Assembly (NCBI GenBank): GCA_023432885.1
Contig: JAEZEU010000080.1
Span: forward strand, 1-16,048
Reading direction: 5' to 3'
Origin: Pseudomonadota bacterium
Lineage (GTDB): Bacteria > Pseudomonadota > Alphaproteobacteria > Rhizobiales > Xanthobacteraceae
DNA: 16,048 bases
Below the pieces are notes generated by a model. The model saw only the letters and a list, made by a program, of their open reading frames with translations. It was not told the DNA's origin and did no database searches. Positions 13,021-16,048 of this stretch are shown here, in pieces. Both the position numbers and the translations under genes were made by a program. The first letter of the stretch is position 1. Every line of letters begins with the position of its first letter.

Positions 13021-15023
13021 ATCGCGAGCACCAGCAGAAGCGAAACGAGCGAGAAGAACACGAGGCTGAGATATCGCCGTATGGTGAGGAACTGCAGGTG
13101 ATTGAGCTGCAGCGATGCGAACTCGATGGCGCCGGCAAAGGGCAGATACAGCCGGGTCCAGACGGGATCGTTGACCGCAAGCGAGAACCGCGCCGGTCGC
13201 ATGTCCCCGGGCGGGGGCATCGCCACCTCTTCGCGCGTGACGGAGGTGCGTGCGAGGAAGACGCGGCGGATCGGCTGCGCAAAGCTGCTGCCGGAATACT
13301 GCGTGAGCGGGCTTGGCTCGGGAAAGCCGCAGTCCCAGGCCGGGCCGCGCCGGATCGCATGCGAAGCGAAACGGTGGATGGCCCAGACCGCGAGCATCGC
13401 CGACATGGCAATGAAGAGGAAGACGAGCAGGCCGTTATAGGAGCTCTCGCTCGCGACCGCCGGCATGATGGTGAGCCAGGGCAGGCCCGCCTGCAAGGGC
13501 AGCGCGCCGCCGGTGAGCTGGCCGGTGATCGGCGCGATGGCATCGATAAGGAAACCCGGCACAATGCCCGTGATGAGGCAAAGCAGCGCCAGCAGCGCCA
13601 TGGCGGCGAGCGAGAAGCGGTCTACCTCGCAAGCGGTCGCGGCTTCATTGCTGCGGGGACGGCCGAGGAAGGTGATGCCGAACATCTTGACGAAGGTCGC
13701 GCCGGCAAGGGCTGCGGCAAGGGCGAGCAGCCCGCCAACTGCCGGCACCATCACTTTCAGAGTCCATTGCGGCAGGTCCGGACTCTGCAGGATCGCCTGG
13801 AATGTAAGCCATTCCGACACGAAGCCGTTGAGCGGCGGCAGCGCGGAAATCGCGGTGCAGCCGACCAGGCACAGGAAGCTCGTCACGGGCATGCGATGGA
13901 TCAGCCCGCCGAGCCGGTCCATGTTGCGCTCGCCGGTTGCGACCAGCACAGCGCCGGCGCCGAAGAACAGCAGGCTCTTGAACAGAGAATGGTTGAGGAC
14001 GTGCAGGAGCGCCGCCGTCATGGCCAGCGCGGCGGCGGCTTGCATCGCATTGGTGCGGAAGGCGAGCGCAAGGCCGAGGCCAATGAAGACGATGCCGATA
14101 TTCTCGATCGTCGAATAGGCGAGCAGGCGCTTGGCGTCGTCCTGCATCAGGGCCTGCAGAACGCCCAGCACGGCGGAGAGCCCGCCGACGGCGAGCACCA
14201 GCGCACCCGACCACCACGGCAGCGGCCCTGCGAGGTCGAAGACGATGCGGACGAAGCCGTAGACCGCCACCTTGGTCATCACGCCGCTCATCAGCGCGGA
14301 GACGTGGCTCGGGGCCGCCGGATGCGCCAGCGGCAGCCAGGCGTGCAGCGGCACGAGGCCGGCCTTGGATCCCGCGCCGATCAGCACCAGCACCAGCACA
14401 ATTGCCGCCGTCAGCGGCGTGCGCGAGCCGGCGCGGATAGCCTCGAAGGTGTAGTCGCCGTCCGCGCCGGCAAGCAGGCCGAATCCCAGAAGCAACGCGA
14501 GCGTGCCGATACCGGCCATGATCAGGTAGACAAAGCCCGCGCGCCGGTTCTCGGGATCATGATGGTGCGCCATGACCAGCGCCCAGGAGGCGAGGGACAT
14601 GAATTCCCAGGAGAGCAGGTAGCTGAAGGCGTCGTTCGCCAGCACGACCAGATTCATGCCGGCGAGGAAGGCAGGGAAGAACGGCAGCACGCGGTGCGGC
14701 TCGTCCTCATGCTCGCCGTAGCCGAGCGCATAGAGGCTCGCAGCCGCGCCGCCGGCATTGACCACAGCGAGGAAGAACGCCGAGAGCGCATCGATGCGAA
14801 AATGCGCCCCGGTCCAGGGCAGGCCGATTGGCAGCACGAGGCCGCCGGGTGCGGCAAGGCCAACAAGAACGGCGACAGATGCGGCCGCGGCAGCGCCAGT
14901 AATGGCGAGTGCTGTGCCATAGACGATCGATGTCGCGGCCTGCATGCGCACGCATGCGAGGGCCAGCAGCGCAGCCCCCAGCAACGCAACAGCGCAGAGC
15001 ATGAGGAATGCGACCGGTGTCAT
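13011..15023 (-). CDS. hyfB: HyfB-like antiporter-type membrane subunit (NuoL family)
   Basis: The largest membrane subunit, 670 residues, matching hydrogenase-4 subunit B / HycC in length. The core has the antiporter motifs LLSWEFMSLASWALV (136-150) with Glu140, GAGSKAGLVPLHAWLPLAHP (216-235) with Lys220, SHVSALMSGVMTKVAVYGFV, the KRLLAYSTIENIG block and NHSLFKSLLFF. The C-terminal third carries the HyfB/HycC-specific segment AWDCGFPEPSPLTQYSGSSF and a last hydrophobic helix, not the long amphipathic arm of NuoL. It is the first structural gene of the cluster, 12 bases after the XRE regulator stop and overlapping hyfC by ten. Expected role: a proton- or sodium-translocating unit at the distal end of the membrane arm. 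A very long open frame on the opposite strand (13098-15986) is a by-product of high GC content. Confidence 0.93.
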   Translation of the reverse strand: MTPVAFLMLCAVALLGAALLALACVRMQAATSIVYGTALAITGAAAAASVAVLVGLAAPGGLVLPIGLPWTGAHFRIDALSAFFLAVVNAGGAAASLYALGYGEHEDEPHRVLPFFPAFLAGMNLVVLANDAFSYLLSWEFMSLASWALVMAHHHDPENRRAGFVYLIMAGIGTLALLLGFGLLAGADGDYTFEAIRAGSRTPLTAAIVLVLVLIGAGSKAGLVPLHAWLPLAHPAAPSHVSALMSGVMTKVAVYGFVRIVFDLAGPLPWWSGALVLAVGGLSAVLGVLQALMQDDAKRLLAYSTIENIGIVFIGLGLALAFRTNAMQAAAALAMTAALLHVLNHSLFKSLLFFGAGAVLVATGERNMDRLGGLIHRMPVTSFLCLVGCTAISALPPLNGFVSEWLTFQAILQSPDLPQWTLKVMVPAVGGLLALAAALAGATFVKMFGITFLGRPRSNEAATACEVDRFSLAAMALLALLCLITGIVPGFLIDAIAPITGQLTGGALPLQAGLPWLTIMPAVASESSYNGLLVFLFIAMSAMLAVWAIHRFASHAIRRGPAWDCGFPEPSPLTQYSGSSFAQPIRRVFLARTSVTREEVAMPPPGDMRPARFSLAVNDPVWTRLYLPFAGAIEFASLQLNHLQFLTIRRYLSLVFFSLVSLLLVLAIWS

Positions 15024-15035
15024 CGAGGTCCGTCC

Positions 15036-15329
15036 CTACGGTTTGTCGCCCGTGCTCTTGTCTTGAGGAGGATCGGGGGTGGGCGTGGCCTTCATCCGGA
15101 TACCGCGGCCTCCGCCGTGGCTGACCGCGTTATTGCTGATCAGTTCGATGCCGGCCTTGTCGAGGGCACTGATCAGCTTCATCAGAGAATCGACATTGCC
15201 GCGGATGACGCCGTCGCTCGCCTCCATCCGCTGGATGGTGGGCACCGACAGTTCCGCCAGCTCCGCAAGCTGGCGCTGATCGATGCCGAGAAGGGCTCGC
15301 GCGGCCCGCAACTGTGCCGAGGTGATCAT
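15036..15329 (-). CDS. XRE-type helix-turn-helix regulator
   Basis: A 97-residue DNA-binding protein of the small XRE/Cro family. The helix-turn-helix covers about residues 4-38: ITSAQLRAARALLGIDQRQL then AELAELSVPTIQRMEASDG, with the recognition helix around SVPTIQRME. A second helical part (GNVDSLMKLISALDKAGIEL) matches the usual 'L..ALE.AGIEFI' ending of short alphaproteobacterial XRE regulators; the charged tail (KATPTPDPPQDKSTGDKP) is not conserved. It is co-directional with hyfB, 12 bases before it, so it is the first gene of the operon and probably controls it, including itself. The ribosome site is weak. A perfect TTGACA lies 70 bases upstream of the ATG, next to a group of short repeats. 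No ligand-binding domain is visible, so the signal it senses, if any, is unknown. Confidence 0.9.
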   Translation of the reverse strand: MITSAQLRAARALLGIDQRQLAELAELSVPTIQRMEASDGVIRGNVDSLMKLISALDKAGIELISNNAVSHGGGRGIRMKATPTPDPPQDKSTGDKP

Positions 15330-15376
15330 CGCGTGACGGTCGGTTTCATGCCTGGTGCATCTTTCGATGTGAAGCG

Positions 15377-15404
15377 GATGTTAGTTCTAAGTGTAAGTAT
15401 GTCA
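15377..15404 (-). promoter_or_regulatory. Sigma-70-like promoter for the XRE-hyf operon
   Basis: On the minus strand a perfect -35 box TTGACA (15404-15399) is followed after 16 bases by TAACAT (15382-15377), which matches four of six -10 positions. Transcription would start near 15370 and leave a leader of about 40 bases before the XRE ATG. The surrounding 15377-15445 stretch is far more AT-rich than the rest of the window, as expected for a control region. Predicted by eye only. Confidence 0.55.
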
Positions 15405-15409
15405 ACAGT

Positions 15410-15445
15410 AATATGTAAAAGATGTATAGTGATGTATAAAACATC
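15410..15445. promoter_or_regulatory. Phased short repeats upstream of the -35 box (possible operator)
   Basis: On the plus strand ATGTA recurs at 15412, 15421 and 15431, that is every 9-10 bases. The last two are part of a perfect repeat of GATGTATA (15420-15427 and 15430-15437), one helical turn apart. The right copy also forms the inverted repeat GATGT-ATAAA-ACATC (15430-15444). Relative to the predicted start this is about -40 to -75, a position used by activators or by cooperatively bound repressors. The XRE protein is the obvious candidate binder; that is inference. Confidence 0.45.
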
Positions 15446-15531
15446 AGTCGGAGTCGCGGCAGTCTCGCCGCTCCTACGGCCTCACCATCGACATGATAGA
15501 ATGCGCCACGAACCCATCCGGCTCCGCCACC

Positions 15532-16048
15532 ATGACCGCTTCCGAGCGCCAGTCGCACTGGCAGAACGTCTACCTCAGCAAGGGCGAGCAGCAGGTCAGC
15601 TGGACTCAATCCGATCCGCAGCCCTCGCTTGGCCTGATCGAGAAATTTGCCGCTCGCCGCGACGATGCGATCATCGATGTCGGCGGCGGCGCCTCGCGGC
15701 TTGTCGATGCGCTGCTCGCGCATGGCTTTTCGGCAATCACCGTCTTGGATTTGTCGGAAGCCGCCCTGCAATCGGCAAAGGCGCGCCTTGGCGAGCCGGG
15801 CGCTGCCGTGCAGTGGATCGCCGCGGACGTGACCGCATGGCAGCCGCCCAATCCCTTCGACATCTGGCACGACCGCGCCGCCTTTCATTTCCTGGTCGAT
15901 GCAAGGGACCGTGCAGCCTACATCGAGCGCCTGCATGCCGGCGTGAGGTCAGGCGGCCACGCCATCATCGCGACCTTCGCGCCTGACGGCCCGGAGAAAT
16001 GCAGCGGTCTGCCGGTAGCGCGCTATGATCCCGAAAGCCTGAGCAAGA
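15532..16048 (+). CDS. Class I SAM-dependent methyltransferase (3' end missing)
   Basis: 172 residues are visible; the frame runs open off the window end. The start is taken at MTASERQSHWQNVYLSKGEQ, the usual beginning of this small-methyltransferase family (HWxxVYxxKGExxVSW). An in-frame ATG at 15493 would add 13 residues (MIECATNPSGSAT), and neither start has a good ribosome site. The Rossmann signatures are motif I IIDVGGGASRLVD (about 47-59), the acidic loop VLDLSEAAL (71-79) after strand 2, AADVTAWQP at the third SAM-contacting loop and FDIWHDRAAFHFLVD, typical of this group. It should transfer a methyl group from S-adenosylmethionine in the cytoplasm; the substrate cannot be told, although relatives are sometimes annotated as thiopurine- or TehB-like. 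It is divergent from the XRE-hyf operon and shares its 200-bp control region. A TATAGT at 15424-15429 could be its -10, but no -35 is evident. Confidence 0.9.
   Translation, partial: MTASERQSHWQNVYLSKGEQQVSWTQSDPQPSLGLIEKFAARRDDAIIDVGGGASRLVDALLAHGFSAITVLDLSEAALQSAKARLGEPGAAVQWIAADVTAWQPPNPFDIWHDRAAFHFLVDARDRAAYIERLHAGVRSGGHAIIATFAPDGPEKCSGLPVARYDPESLSK

Noticed and set aside
7902..15023. A functional hydrogenase-4 / formate hydrogenlyase
   Set aside because: The [NiFe] cysteine motifs are missing in HyfG and no formate dehydrogenase or ferredoxin subunit is encoded, so the standard label would mislead.
13098..15986. A 962-codon open frame on the plus strand
   Set aside because: It lies antisense to hyfB, the XRE gene and the control region, then out of frame through the methyltransferase. 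It shows no family motif and is rich in Arg, Gln and His as expected from the reverse of GC-rich genes.

Overview
The window comes from a high-GC alphaproteobacterium, most likely Bradyrhizobium or a close relative. This rests on gene content, on a short secreted protein with a Cys-pair motif that I associate with that family, and on a palindromic dispersed repeat (3446-3534) of a type I recall from Bradyrhizobium genomes. No tRNA, rRNA, CRISPR array, insertion sequence or phage gene is visible.

Layout: (1) Positions 1-2750, plus strand: the 3' part of a type I secretion adaptor (HlyD family), translationally coupled to a Sel1-repeat protein. A 19-bp tandem duplication follows directly. (2) 2896-3204, minus: a small secreted protein. 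(3) 3205-3556: no gene, but an 89-bp palindromic repeat. (4) 3557-7789, minus: an NAD-type malic enzyme preceded by a PAS-rich hybrid histidine kinase. (5) 7902-15329, minus: a tightly packed seven-gene cluster of an XRE-type regulator followed by hyfB, hyfC, hyfE, hyfF, hyfG and hyfI homologues. (6) 15330-15531: a divergent control region that is AT-rich in its middle, with a good sigma-70-like promoter for the minus-strand cluster and phased short repeats. (7) 15532 to the end, plus: a partial SAM-dependent methyltransferase.

The centrepiece is the hyf-like operon. It encodes four membrane subunits of the complex I / group 4 hydrogenase type: two antiporter-like (HyfB, HyfF), one NuoH-like (HyfC) and one NuoK-like (HyfE). 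It also encodes the two-subunit hydrophilic core (HyfG large, HyfI small). The small subunit keeps the four cysteines of the proximal [4Fe-4S] cluster. The large subunit has lost the cysteine pairs that hold the [NiFe] site: the first is SGDS instead of CxxC, and only one Cys of the second remains. No ferredoxin-like subunit (HyfA/HyfH) and no third antiporter (HyfD) is encoded here. This fits the poorly understood 'energy-converting hydrogenase related' (Ehr) complexes, which probably do not make or use H2. Their electron donor, acceptor and pumped ion are open questions. The XRE gene in front, with its own promoter and repeat cluster, suggests local regulation. The sensor kinase and malic enzyme downstream lie on the same strand but behind gaps of 112 and 75 bp, so a functional link is only possible, not shown.
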